Of a DNA stretch of 56,184 nucleotides, positions 45,800 to 56,184 are shown piece by piece (the stretch's first letter is position 1; the number at the start of each line of letters is the position of its first letter). Origin of the DNA: Hofstenia miamia. Its lineage: Eukaryota; Xenacoelomorpha; Acoela; Hofsteniidae. The stretch is from assembly GCA_900660155.1 (NCBI GenBank), contig CABFPE010000561.1, positions 129,597-185,780 of the forward strand. The letters are read 5' to 3'. The notes beneath the pieces were generated by a model. It was not told the origin of the DNA, did not search any database, and worked only from the letters and a program-made list of their open reading frames with translations. The position numbers and the translations under genes are program-made.

Positions 45800-47560
45800 T
45801 CAAGTGAAATGAATTTTTTTATAGTTTATAAATTTAGTCAGTTTGATGTGTTTCATTCTGAAATAAAGATAATTTCTAATATTTGTAAAGAGAAATGAGC
45901 AATATTGAAAGTGTGAAGGGCAGAGTGCATTTATTAATTGTTTGTGGTACGTATTTGAAATATTTCTGAGTTGATAAAAATACCTAACTCCAGAAACCAT
46001 TTTTGAATTTTAGCCATGAAGAATTGTTCGAAATTTAAATCATTGTCAATTTCAACAAATAAATAGTTAATAGATTAGCTTTGCTTTATTGGTACATTAT
46101 TTAATTTAAGTTCTATGTTTTTGTGAGATTTCTGTTTGTCTTAGGGGAAAATATTATGAATTGTTTTTTCAATGTTTACTTTCAATTATTTGAGAAATAT
46201 TTTGTTAAATTTTCGATGTCATATTGGAGATTTTTAGTTGCATTAAAGACATTTAAATCAGTACTTATAAGACAGGTATCATCTGCATAGTGATAAATTT
46301 TACTGTTTTTTACCTGTTTAGTTATGACATTAACATAGATTTCAAATAGAATTAGTCCGAGAACTGTGCCCTGTGGAATCCCACTGTCCGTTATATGTTT
46401 TGATTTTTTATCATTAATTATAACTCTTTACTGTCGATTTTTAACGAAAGTCGTTATTAAGTTAACTGATTTGTTATCAAAGTTAAATATATCAATTTGT
46501 CCCTTAATATGTCAAAATTCATTAAGTTAAAAGCTTTGCTCAAATCAAATAGTGCAACACAACTACATTTGCTTAGGGTTAAATTAAATTTTATTTGTTT
46601 CAATATTGATAAAATGGCATCTTGATTGCTATAACCATTACGAAAACCAAATTGTTTTTTTTGAAAGAATATTTTCTGATATCAAATATGCATTTATTTG
46701 ATTATTTAATAATTTTTCAAATAGTTTACTAAACGATGGACAATGCAAATGGGCCTATAATTTTGTGCGTTTAGAGGCCGCCTTCTTATATATATGGGGT
46801 ATGTCAGATTTCATAAATATTTCCGGGAATTCATTATCAATAATGCATTGGTTAAATGCAAATAGTAGATGTTCACTAAAGATATGAAAATGATGTTTAA
46901 TAATAAAGATTAGAAGATTATAGGATGCCGTTGATTTATTTGTGTCTAAAGATTTTATTTTGGTTTCTAGTTCATTTGAATTTATGAGTCTAAAAGAAAA
47001 GTATGTTTTTCCTGGGAATTTATTAATATTTTTCTTCCTCTTATATTGGGGAAAATTTAAACTGCTAAGTTCTTTAAATGTTTAAGTGGTCTATTATTCT
47101 GGTTTTTTCTGTTGTAGTTTGGTTATCAATACTTAATTCATTAATATCAGTTGAATTTACTTTACTTTTTCCCAAATTTTATGAATATATCGCCATTTTT
47201 TGTTTGTATTATTTAGTTTATTGAAGAACCCTTTTTTTAAGTTAGATTTCCTATTTCTTAATTGTTTAATAATTCTCTTTGATTTTTCGTAATTAGTCCA
47301 ATTAGATGTTATCGGTTCAAACGATCAAACAATTTTCTTTTAATACTTACTAGTTTATCTATGTCACTATCGTCGGCATTTGATAAAGCAAACTTGCGCG
47401 GTTTTAATTTTACTTTGCGGTACTTAATTGGTTCCGCTTTATTAACTGCATTGCAACTTTCTTTTGAAATATAATTAATTATGCAAGATCCACATTTTAA
47501 TGTGTATATATAGTTGAACAATATGTTTTTTAAAAGTGTTTCCATTATTTCGTCTGAATA
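45800..47560 (-). mobile_element. LINE A: non-LTR retrotransposon RT fragment (defective)
   Basis: The minus strand encodes, in broken frames, a post-endonuclease linker (47545-47309), an NGFRNGYSNQDAILSILKQI block (about 46640), ALFDLSKAFNLMNFDIL (about 46550), a GIPQGTVLG-like block (about 46380), YHYADDTCLISTD with the catalytic YADD (about 46290) and a C-terminal segment LINALCPSHFQYCSFLF (about 45930). This is a reverse transcriptase of a non-LTR element. The endonuclease and ORF1 are missing, so it is 5'-truncated, abutting the Penelope-like element. Several frameshifts and stops make it inactive. Confidence 0.85.
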
Positions 47561-47599
47561 ATTTATTGGCTTTGGTAGTTATATTACTTGTATATATGT

Positions 47600-49400
47600 T
47601 TATTTAATTTATTCAAAGGCTTTTTGAAATCAAACTTAAGAACTTGCAGATATATTTCGACTTACAAAGTCATCGTCAGTTTTTTTTACAAATTATTTTC
47701 TCTAAATTTACTAGATTTTACAATTATAATTATAATTCTCTAAATTTTAAAAAATGGCAAGTTTAATTTATAAATATAGTCTTCTTTTATGTTCAAACTT
47801 GGTTGCAAGGATTTTATAAAAAATATTCTCAAAAATATTTAAGTTACTTGATCTTGATGTCTGATATAATATTTTTGTTTCAAAATTTAGTCCGCACTTA
47901 ATTAGATGATAAGATATACTAGAATTGGTCTCATGTACTTTAATTCTTCTTGATAGTTGCCTACTAGAAAAACCAATATAATCTTCACCACAGGTGCATT
48001 TGTTTGATAAATTACATGTATATTTGACTTATTGGTTTCTTCAGTTGTAGATTTTACTTTCAATTTCGTTCTTATTTTATCATTGCTATATATAAATCTA
48101 ACTTTTTCTTTAATTATTGATAATTTCTGAGTTCTTTGATCATGTTTTCAATGTGGAGTCCTCTATATTCGATCTTAAAACAATGTTTATAATTAGTTTG
48201 ATTGTTTTTTGGTCATTTGTTCTTAATTATAATATCTTCCAATGATTTCCTAACATATCGATCAATGAAATTATTTGGATATTCATTCTTCTTTAATTCT
48301 ATCTTAAGTATTCCTATTTCTTGTTTAATTGTTCTATATATGCTGCATTGTCAAATATTCCATGAATACATCCTTTAATTAATGATATTTTGAAATTTAA
48401 AGGAGTATTTGAGGTGTAGTTTAATAACAATCCTGTGTTTGTGGTTTGTAATAGATTCCAGTTTCAAATTTTTTATCTTTTCTAGTTATTTGGACATTCA
48501 TAAAATGACATTTGTTCTTAGTTTCAATCTCTTTTGTAAACATAATATTTTTGTCAATTAAATTCAATTTTGTAAAAATGTTTTCTGATGTTTCTTCATC
48601 TTTTAGTAATACAAATATATCATCCATATAGCGTAGATAATAAATGAAATGGATGCTTGATTTTGTAAATTTGTTCTCAATTGTAGTTAAATATATATTT
48701 GCAAGAGTAGAACTTAACGGATTTCCCATGGCTCAACCATCTTTTCGACGATAAAATGTGTTATTGAATTCCATTAAAGTATTCTTCGTTGCTAAAGTTA
48801 ATAATTCTTTTGTTGTGTTATACTCCATATTGTAAATTTTTGTGTTTTTATTTTTAAGGAGTTCAATTGCAGCATCGATTGATTTTTCCAATGGTACATT
48901 TGTGTACAGACTTAATATCATATGAAATCATACAACGTTTTGAGTTTTGTTTTATGATATCATTAGCAAATTTTTTAGCATTGATGTTGATATTTGCTTC
49001 AGGTAATAAACTTAGCATTTTGTTTAAGGTTTCAGATAATTTTCTGTTAACACTTCCACATGAGCTGGCAATCATTCGCAATGGACATTCTGGGTTGTGA
49101 ATTTTTGCTAAACCATATAATGTTGAAGCATAACCGCCTAATGGTTTTGTATTCTCATAAAATATTTCGGATATCTATTTTTCATTCTTCATTTTCAACA
49201 ATTTTGCATTAAATTTATTTTCAAAGCAATTTGCAGATGAATTCTTTGCATTTACTTGTAATTGAATTCTTTCAAATTCATCACCTTCCAAAAATTTCAG
49301 CATTTTTTTCTCATAGTCATCTCTTTTCATCATTGCGATTTCAATACCTTTATCATATGGACAGCTTTTAAGTCATTGAAATACTTGCCAAAAATGGGAT
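47600..49400 (-). mobile_element. Penelope-like element (RT plus GIY-YIG), defective
   Basis: Minus-strand order: a LAKIHNPECPLRMIASSCGS block (about 49120-49060), then ISYDIKSVHKC (about 48910), YTNVPLEKSID and LLKNKNTKIYN (48905-48830), then MGNPLSSTLANIYLTTIENK (48729-48670), YYLRYMDDIFVLL with catalytic YMDD (about 48630) and a thumb region to 48421. Downstream at 48030-47890 is a GIY-YIG-type block: cysteines, then EDYIGFSSRQLSRRI, a His and a Tyr. RT followed by GIY-YIG is the Penelope architecture. A CTGACGA..GTCGAAA motif follows at 47679-47644. Stops and frameshifts (for example between 48921 and 48729) mark it as inactive. Confidence 0.88.
47644..47679 (-). ncRNA. Candidate hammerhead-like ribozyme motif at the Penelope-like element 3' region
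   Basis: Minus strand reads CTGACGA, T, GACTT-TGT-AAGTC, GAAA, TATATC. That is a CUGANGA core, a five-pair stem II with a three-base loop, the GAAA core, and a possible NUH cleavage site (AUC). One extra base sits between the first core block and stem II. Hammerheads are known in Penelope-like elements, which raises the prior. Stem I was not traced, so catalytic activity is unproven. Confidence 0.4.
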
Positions 49401-49780
49401 AAATTCACTTCAATTAACTTCTCATTTAAATGATTCACAAATTAATTTTCCTGATATTGGGAGACGTGCAGGTATTAGGTAATTAAGCGGAGGGCTATCC
49501 GACATTGTTTTGTGAAGAGTTCGGGTGCTCTGTGGGCACGACTTTATTTGAACATTGTTGATTTATCATTCATTATTCGAGAGGTACGATTGCAGATCAT
49601 TTGCATTCGTTTTCCAAATCATTTGTAATTTGAATCCTCAAAGAGATGAACAGTAATCTATTACACTGCATATTGTGGGTTCAGTAATCATATAAATGTG
49701 TCATTTAAAAAAAATTGATAACATGGAATTCATGCAGTCTTTGGGACGTTTTGTTTGAGATAACAAGTTTTATTTAATTA
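49400..49780. other. Spacer between the Penelope-like element and LINE B
   Basis: About 380 bp with GC-richer phrases (for example GCGGAGGGCTATCCGACATT at 49489-49508) but no recognisable domain. It may be the 5' untranslated part of the Penelope-like element. Confidence 0.4.
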
Positions 49781-51449
49781 TAGATTAGGCCGACTGATGC
49801 TTTACCAGTCGCATGGCTGCAGCGGAATTTACTTTCTGCATAGTTGTTTCTAACGGTCATGAAAGAATATAAAGGATTGTTACCATAGAAATCATTTACA
49901 TTCTTGAAGAACTTCGCATCTGTCATCTTTATATGTTCTCTAATACTTGTGTATTAATCAATGATGCCAAATCTTAGGGCTTTTCTCTGCTGTTTATCAA
50001 TTATGTTCTCATTTAGCTTATTAATACCTCCCAAATGATAAGATAAGATAAGATAAGAAGCATCCATACGTGATTATACTTAGCACTAAGGAGTTATACA
50101 GAGTATTTAATTCATCTTTATGAAAACCCAAATGCTTTAGTGTTAGTAAAAGGAAAAGCGTAGATGTTGCAGAGGGTATGGGTTTACCAGTATTTGTATT
50201 AAAGTTTATCTTTGTATAACATTTAATACTTAGAACCCTGAGAGATGTCTCATTGTGACTGGCATAACTCTTTTCTTTGGGTTTTTCTACATTGGTCTTT
50301 AAATTTTTCTTCTTAAATAGTTTTTCTAAGTTGCCAATAATCTCATCTACTCAATATTTTTATCGAAAAAATCACCAACAACTTCAAAGCTGTCATCAGT
50401 AAAAATAGTTGATTCTGCATTATTCTAACTAGCGTCAACGTCATTAACTTCAATATTATAATATGTTGGTCCCCCAACAGTGCCTTTAGGGACACCTTGG
50501 TTAGTTGTACTTAGAGATGAAACTTCCCCAGCAACAGAATTGCAATGTCTTCTTCCTGTCAGGAAATTGATTACCCAGTTAGTAACAAGCGGATTTATAG
50601 TACAGAAGATGTTGGTTAACCCTAAGAGAATACTTCTATGTGAAAACGTTTCAAATGCTTTAGACATATCCAAAGCTATAATGTGGACGTAATCATAGTG
50701 TTGGCTCAAATTATGAGCATCAGTGACAATTTTGATGCCAGCAGCAATAGCTGAACAGAACTTCCTAAATGCAAATTGATTTTCTAATAAACACGATTGG
50801 TGGGTTGATCAAGGTAAGTTTTTATGATGATCTTCTCAGCACATTTTGCAACTATATTGGTAATAGATAAAGAGCGGTAGTATTTTGGCTGTATCGGTTT
50901 AGTCACTTTAGGAACTGGAATGATTTTGCCTATTTTCTACAATGCAAGGAAGGTTCCCATTTTCTGGCTTAGATTCACAATATGAGTAAAGGGTTCAGTC
51001 AACCATTCTGCGTTCTCAGCAATAAGCAAGTGTGGAAGCTCATCAGGACCTGGTGCCATTTTCTTTTCAGATTTTAGAAATATATACACTCTAAACATGT
51101 TCAATTGAGGGCAATCGGTTTGATCATTTAAGACGTTTTCCACGATTTCTGCATCAAGGTTATTTGAAACACTGTTATTATACAAATTCAGTTCTTCAGC
51201 AGTGAAACAGATCTTAGAATCATTCAATTTGCTTTAACTCATAAATGTATTGGTTGGCGCCACCATTTATAGAATCCTTTCTTACATCGCGACTTGGCAT
51301 TTCCAAGATCGCAACTTCATTTGTCGACATCACAAAAAACAAGTCCAATTAACAAAGTCGTTAGAATTCTACAACAAAATTTATCTCTGAAATTTTCATT
51401 ACCAAAGAATTCATTATGAAACGGCAAATTTTTCAGATCAACCAAGCTC

Positions 51450-51638
51450 ATGCAAAGAAAGTTGGCAATGATGAATTCAACAAAGTTGCAACTGGTCATC
51501 TACATTTGTTTGCTACTCGCAAATTTTGCTTATGCTTATACACCGAAGGAAACATCATGTGGGATTATCGGCGCCGTATGCCATTATGTTCAAGGATGTT
51601 GTTCCGGAAAATGTACTGTTACAGGACTTTGTCGATAA
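51450..51638 (+). CDS. Secreted six-cysteine knottin-like peptide
   Basis: Intact single-exon frame of 62 codons plus stop. The first ATG is at 51450; ATGs at 51468 and 51471 would give a tighter signal peptide. The precursor has a hydrophobic core LQLVIYICLLLANFAYA, predicted to be cut after AYA. A mature part of about 33 residues follows with C-X6-C-X5-CC-X3-C-X5-C. That spacing is the inhibitor cystine knot framework shared by conotoxins, spider toxins, insect peptides and some antimicrobial or regulatory peptides. There is no pro-region of note. Function is not known: defence, venom-like or signalling roles all fit. AATAAA signals follow at 51663-51672. The gene lies inside, and opposite to, dead LINE B. 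Confidence 0.8.
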   Translation: MQRKLAMMNSTKLQLVIYICLLLANFAYAYTPKETSCGIIGAVCHYVQGCCSGKCTVTGLCR

Positions 51639-51662
51639 ATTTTGTTTTTGGAAACTTTACTG

Positions 51663-51672
51663 AATAAATAAA
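51663..51672 (+). terminator. Poly(A) signals of the knottin-like gene
   Basis: Two overlapping AATAAA hexamers (51663-51668 and 51667-51672), 25 bases after the stop codon. A cleavage site 15-20 bases on would coincide with the point where LINE B sequence resumes (about 51685-51690). Confidence 0.7.
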
Positions 51673-52692
51673 GCTTTTTACTTTTAAGAAGTATGTATTG
51701 TTAGTCTTAATTGCAGCACTCGCTGTTTTCTTCTCTGAGCAGGGTTGTAGATCTAAAAGCATTAGCTGGGGAAGTGTTGCCAGCTTTAGACAATGTATAC
51801 TTCTTTCTTTGCAAAAGCTTTGTTAGAGGAATGGTCAACGGTGGATCACTGTTGGAAATAAAAACTGTGCGCATTAGTCAATTACTGATATAAATACCAA
51901 CCAAGACGTCATTGAGGTAATTAGCACCATAATAAACATTTTTATTGTTGCAAAGGGCAGAGAAGTCAAAACATTGTAGAGAAAACCCTTCAAGTCGCCT
52001 ATATTTAAATCTTTCGATTTTGGTGCTTGTATTCACACAGAATTCCTAGATGGTCACTATTAGAGTGGGTTGGAATAAGGAAATTTTTTAAAAAACGTGG
52101 GATCGTTACACAGAATTTTATCTAGTTCTTTGGTTTTCCGAATTGGCAACTTTTTCTCAATTATTAATCCTACTTCACTGCATCGAAATCATTGAAATCG
52201 TCACAGACAATGATCCGCTTATTTGCATGTGATATATTTATTTCTTCAATTACAGAAATTATATGGCTAGCTAGTTTTTTTCCTCAACTGAATCACGGGG
52301 AACATATACATTCAAAAGAATGAGATTCAAGCAGAAAATATAAATCCAAAGGATTTCACAAAATTGTCAAACTCGTATTTCAATATTTTCCCATTTCGTG
52401 TCATCATATACAAAAATCCAGACACCTCCACAGATTGATTCTTAGAATTATTTTTACTACTATCATCCGAATAAGCTTATAACCAGATATGCTTACCTGA
52501 GTGTCGTCTATATCTTTGTTTAGCAAGGTTTCAGTCAAGCAGCAAATCTTGATAGCATTGATATGGAGGTCACCTTGGAGGTGAAATATTGTATTATGAT
52601 TTTTAGTGGGAACGTAAGTTAAATGTTCAATTTCAGTAAATTTTAACTGCAATTAAAATTATATTATGCAGATTAATTGCATTAAAAGAAAT

Positions 52693-53400
52693 ATGTCAAA
52701 ATCACTAGCAACACAGATATGTTATACTTGAAAGCATAAGTTTAAAAATTCTGATAAAGTTCTTACATGTGCGTTTTGTAATGTAAAACTTCATTTTACT
52801 AAGAAGGACTCTTCTGGCTTTTCTGATGAAAAGGCTGTCAGACGTTCTTATTAAATTGAGTGAACACTTTTTGCAATGTGTGTGCAGATGCTAACAAGAA
52901 AAAAATACATGAAAAATATTTCAGATTTTTAAAATATATCTGAGGAAATTGATAAATGGAATGCGTACATTAAAGATCTCTCTAATAAAATTGATAAAGA
53001 TTTCATTCAACAAGTGGAACTCAAAAATCAAATTTATTCTGGATGTCAAGTTTTTAGAAAAATGGTAGATGTTATGAAATCATCACATGTTAGTAGAGGA
53101 AATGATGATTATAGACAAAGAATAAAGATTTTTGGAATAATTGAAAAGGGGAGTAAATATTCAGAAATAATTTATTATGATTTTAACTTAGTTAGTAACA
53201 TTGTTAAGTTTCTGGGAATTGATGATTTTCAAATAAAAAACATATTTCGTATGGGAAGACGCATAAACGGCAAAAATCGTGCCATTATTGTAGATGTTGG
53301 TTCTTAGTGGAACAAAAGGCTCATTATAGCTAATGCTTACAATTTGAGAAACTATCATCTTCCCGATATTCTTGTTAAACCTTGATCTCCCGGAAGATGA
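52693..53400 (+). pseudogene. LINE C ORF1-like pseudogene
   Basis: The start encodes a Cys-rich zinc-binding piece (CYT-KHKF, then CAFCNVKLHF). This is followed by a coiled-coil-like stretch (53014-53100) and a folded region with IFGIIEKGSKYSEI, FLGIDDFQIKNIFRMGRR and NKRLIIANAYNLRNY. Non-LTR ORF1 proteins with an N-terminal zinc finger and a nucleic-acid-binding core look like this; they chaperone element RNA. Stops at about 52730, 52850 and 53305 interrupt it. Confidence 0.7.
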
Positions 53401-53619
53401 TAGAGAAAAGGAAAAAGTTCTTTTACGAAAAAGACATGAACTAATAACAAGTGTTGTTAATAGAAAAAGCTTGAAAATCAGGAATCCACGGCCATATAAT
53501 AATGGTAAGGTAGTTGAAACTGATTGACTATTCAAAAAGTTAAAGAATTTAGAGAAATATAAGGCGCCTAAACTGTATTTATTTAGTCCTCGATCATTGA
53601 AGAAAGATACCGTTATTAC

Positions 53620-54500
53620 CTGTTTACACATGGATTTACAACTTTACAATATTGAAGTTTGTTTTGTAACCGAAACCTAGTTTACTAAGAATATAGGAAG
53701 TAACTATTCCAATATTCATGGTTATAATTGTTACAGAACTGATCGAACAAAAAGTAATTCTGATAAAATCACTAGGGGAGGTGTTTGTGTGTATATCAAA
53801 GATTTGTATAAAGCTGTTCATCTTTTTCCAGTAAACTGTGAATCACATGAAATTGTGTGGATTGAGTTATCATTTAATAACAAGATGTTCTTTCTTTGTT
53901 GTGTTTATATGCATCCCGGTCTTTCAGCTGATGATTGGGCTATTGTTTTTTGGCACATTGAAGCAGTTTTTGAATCTTTCTTTCTTGATCACCCTTTTGC
54001 AATTGGCATATGTCCTGGAGACTTCAACAATTATTTAATGGAATAGTTATCTGTTACTCCACTTAAGCAGTTGAATGCTTTACCTACAAGAGGTAAATCG
54101 ATTCTTGATCTGTTCTTTGTTCCCATCCTGGTTACTACAAGAAAATTGTAAGTATCCAGGGTTAATTTTATTCTGACCATGCTGTTTTGTGTGAGCTTAA
54201 ATTAAGCATCAAACCAAATCGACAAAAATTTTGTTTCGTGACATTCGCTAAAACAATAAAGCTAAACTGCATGAACTACGTTGTGCAACAAATTTCGTAG
54301 ATGTCTATGTGACAACCTTGAAAAAGCCCTTGAAAAATTAAACAACATAGTGATACAAGCCTTTGACAGAAGTTTTCCTTGGAAATTGGTTACTATTTCT
54401 GATTGTGATCTTCCTTATTTGACTCAATTATTAAAACATTTACTAAAAAGAAAAGCCGACTTCAAAGAGCTGAATCACATAAAGCCAAAGAAATTAATGA
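53620..54500 (+). pseudogene. LINE C endonuclease and linker pseudogene
   Basis: Reads VCFVTET (catalytic Glu), GGVCVYIKDLYKAVHLF, IVWIELSF, FLCCVYMHPG, then CPGDFNN, the GDFN motif of APE-type endonucleases. The usual SDH motif near 54170 is out of frame. The linker resumes at 54281 with LEKALEKLNNIVIQAFDRSF and LTQLLKHLLKRKADF. The enzyme would nick target DNA to prime reverse transcription. An amber stop after the GDFNN block and a frameshift break it. Confidence 0.8.
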
Positions 54501-54859
54501 TCGCATAAAAATTATGCTGATTGAAAATCTTTGTTGTCAATCACATCACAAGGGTTCCAAATCTTTGTGGAAGCAACCAAACTATCTCACTGGCTGGAAT
54601 TCCAAAGAAGGCTTCCAGATACTGTTTGTGTTGAGACAATCAATGATAAATTTACACGAATCTCTACTACTGATAGTCCAATTCCTGTAGAGCGATTGGT
54701 TTGTGATTTCAAAAGTTCTCTTTTCTCACTGCATCACATTTTTTATGCTCTGTCTCATTTAAAAAACACAACTGATTGTCAGTGATGGCATAGCAGCTTT
54801 TGTACTTAGGGAGAGTGCGCATGGATTAGCATGTCCTCAGCTAAATGTTTATAATTTAA

Positions 54860-55990
54860 GCTTGAAAACTGTCCGCATTCTTCGAGCATGGAAAGAAGCA
54901 CATGTCTTTCCAATCCCTAAAGACAGCAGTTTTTCCATTGTTTCACTGCGTCCTATCTCAGTCACTCTTGTACTTGCAAGAATGATGCAGCACTTAATAT
55001 TTATATTCCATTTGAAAGATGCTTATTACCTGCACATTGATCCAGCATGGTTTTCGGAAAATGGGGTCTACAACTGGTCTTATAATTGGTGTTCAGAATC
55101 TTCTCCATCAAAAGAAAAATGAAGGTTTTGACTATGTTCGCATTATGTGGGTTGATCTTCAAAAAGCCTTTGACAGAGTAGAACATTCACAAGTTTTTGA
55201 TGCACTTAGAAACTATCCTGAAATGGACCCTCATATTTCTAACTGGTATCTTTATTTTCTTTCCAACCGCGACATCGAGTTATTCAAAATGGGAAGTTAT
55301 CATCTCGGAAGCAAATATATCTGGGGGTACCTCCAGGATCTGTTAACGGTCCAATTTATTTTAATTTTGCTATAAATGAACTTCGAAATCCTTCAGAACT
55401 ATCATTGAATAATTTTCTCCGAAAATTTGCAAATGACAATTATAGTTTGTGTTTTGGACTTAATCTAGAGGATGATGCTAGAGCTGTTTCAGAATTTATG
55501 ATGCACTGGTATACTCAACACAAATTTACTGTGAATAAAGTTAAATCAAAAGAAATAATTGTAAAGCTAAAAAATGCAAGTATTATTCCATTAACATGTT
55601 CACCTGGATTTGAGCTCTCAATGGAGATAAAAATTTTAGGATTAACGGTTACTGATCACTTCAGTTTCAAACCACACATTCAAAACGTTTTTGCAAGCGT
55701 TACACAGCTTGTCTGTTTACTCCTTAAATTAAAACGACATGGATACAGTCCTTTAGAACTTCAAGATGCTTATGAAGCCCTGATAAAAAGTACAATTTCA
55801 TATGGTTTTGAGGCGTATGCAACAGTCCCACAAAATCTGCTTCTCCTTATCGATAGCCATATCCGATTTGGCATAGTAAACAATTACGTATCCATTGACA
55901 ATCTGATACTAGAAAAAGACAGGAAACTTTTTAACAGATCACCATGCAAGATGTCCACCCTCTTCATGATTTATTGCCTTCAATGAGCAA
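54860..55990 (+). pseudogene. LINE C reverse transcriptase pseudogene
   Basis: Segments: AWKEAHVFPIPKDSSFSIVS LRPISVT (54885-54965), HGFRKMGSTTGLIIGVQNLL (from 55040, in a second frame), VDLQKAFDRVEHSQVFDALR (catalytic Asp of block A, about 55150), a GVPPGSVNGP-like block broken by frameshift (about 55327), and FANDNYSLCFG (about 55425) where YADD is expected. In that motif the first catalytic Asp is replaced by Asn. The long C-terminal frame (55405-55986) covers RT thumb and tail: KEIIVKLKN, LGLTVTDHFSFKPHI, LLLKLKRHGYSP. Inactive. Confidence 0.85.
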
Positions 55991-56184
55991 ATATACACTT
56001 ACTCGGTTGTATGACAAGCATCCCTCTACTATAAATATAAAGTGTGCTAGTTATCAAAACTTACGAATTTTTCCAAAAAGAATTTTGAAAACCTGATTAG
56101 ATACTCAATTGTAGAGCTAAAAATATGTTTATTATATTCTGAATGTTATTTTCAGAATGAATAAAACATTATTATTATTATTAT

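Larger units (their letters stand above)
49780..52660 (-). mobile_element. LINE B: CR1/jockey-like retrotransposon interrupted by a peptide gene
   Basis: Minus-strand translation gives the endonuclease (ICCLTETLLNKDIDDTQVSI from about 52540, then DDFNDFD near 52200 and SDHLGI near 52050). A linker follows (SDPPLTIPLTKLLQRKKYTL near 51830, then AIKTNNTYFLK to about 51690). After an interruption come KSRCKKGFYKWWRQ (about 51290), KMAPGPDELPHLLIAENAEW (51055-50996), DMSKAFETFSHRSILLGL, NQGVPKGTVGGPTYYN and an FTDDS in place of YADD (about 50405). The C-terminal tail is near 49950-49830. Stops and frameshifts are frequent. A (GATAA)n tract sits at 50037-50060. The foreign segment at about 51318-51690 splits the linker. 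Confidence 0.85.
52690..56184 (+). mobile_element. LINE C: near full-length CR1/jockey-like retrotransposon with (ATT)n tail
   Basis: It contains, in order, an ORF1-like region, an apurinic-type endonuclease, a linker, RT and a C-terminal cysteine-free tail, ending in ATGAATAAAACATTATTATT at the window edge. Several stops and frameshifts break it. It lies head to head with LINE B, only about 30 bases away. The ATT tail indicates a 3' end of CR1/RTE style rather than poly(A). Confidence 0.88.

Noticed and set aside
53188..53631. 147-residue minus-strand frame
   Set aside because: Antisense to LINE C ORF1/endonuclease, whose plus-strand residues match known element proteins.
1..56184. CRISPR array, tRNA, rRNA or operon structures
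   Set aside because: No regularly spaced repeats, cloverleaf or ribosomal sequence seen. The gene structure is clearly eukaryotic.

Overview
This is an AT-rich metazoan nuclear DNA window. Evidence for that is GT-AG introns up to 14 kb, (TA)n tracts and a dense load of degraded eukaryotic transposons. No bacterial-style operon, rRNA, tRNA or CRISPR array was seen. The host lineage cannot be fixed from sequence alone. The compactly encoded knottin-like peptide, the Penelope-like element and the mix of mariner, hAT and P elements suggest an invertebrate, but that is inference.

The backbone of the window (about 1.4-43.9 kb, + strand) is one large split gene for an ACAP/centaurin-beta type Arf GTPase-activating protein. 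I could place exons for the BAR domain (1747-2391), the first half of the PH domain (16408-16644), the end of the PH domain (28592-28730), an acidic linker (30984-31060, possibly also 29849-29917), the zinc-finger ArfGAP domain (32597-32792, 33677-33771, start of 33955-34189), and ankyrin repeats plus C-terminal tail (33955-34189, 40896-41066, 41698-41797, 43818-43915 with stop). The splice phases of adjoining exons agree, except around one missing exon for the middle of the PH domain and around the N-terminus, which probably lies at or beyond the left edge.

The introns hold transposon debris: two partial mariner copies (3.56-5.75 kb), hAT-like pieces (11.1, 12.5-13.5, 19.0 and 27.2-27.6 kb), a LINE 3' end with a 620-bp direct repeat (22.2-24.3 kb), and a well-delimited P-element-like transposon with THAP domain, terminal inverted repeats and 8-bp target duplication (38.22-40.86 kb).

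The right quarter (44.3-56.2 kb) is a transposon nest. It holds a Tc1 DD34E remnant abutting a LINE C-terminal fragment, a LINE on the minus strand (45.8-47.6 kb), a Penelope-like element with GIY-YIG domain on the minus strand (47.6-49.4 kb), and two head-to-head LINEs (B, minus, 49.8-52.66 kb; C, plus, 52.69-56.18 kb). Inside LINE B, on the opposite strand, is a short intact gene for a secreted six-cysteine knottin-like peptide (51450-51638) with its own poly(A) signals.

Assembly quality matters here: three of the four isolated single Ns sit exactly at breaks in direct repeats, including one that splits a duplicated block of ArfGAP exons.
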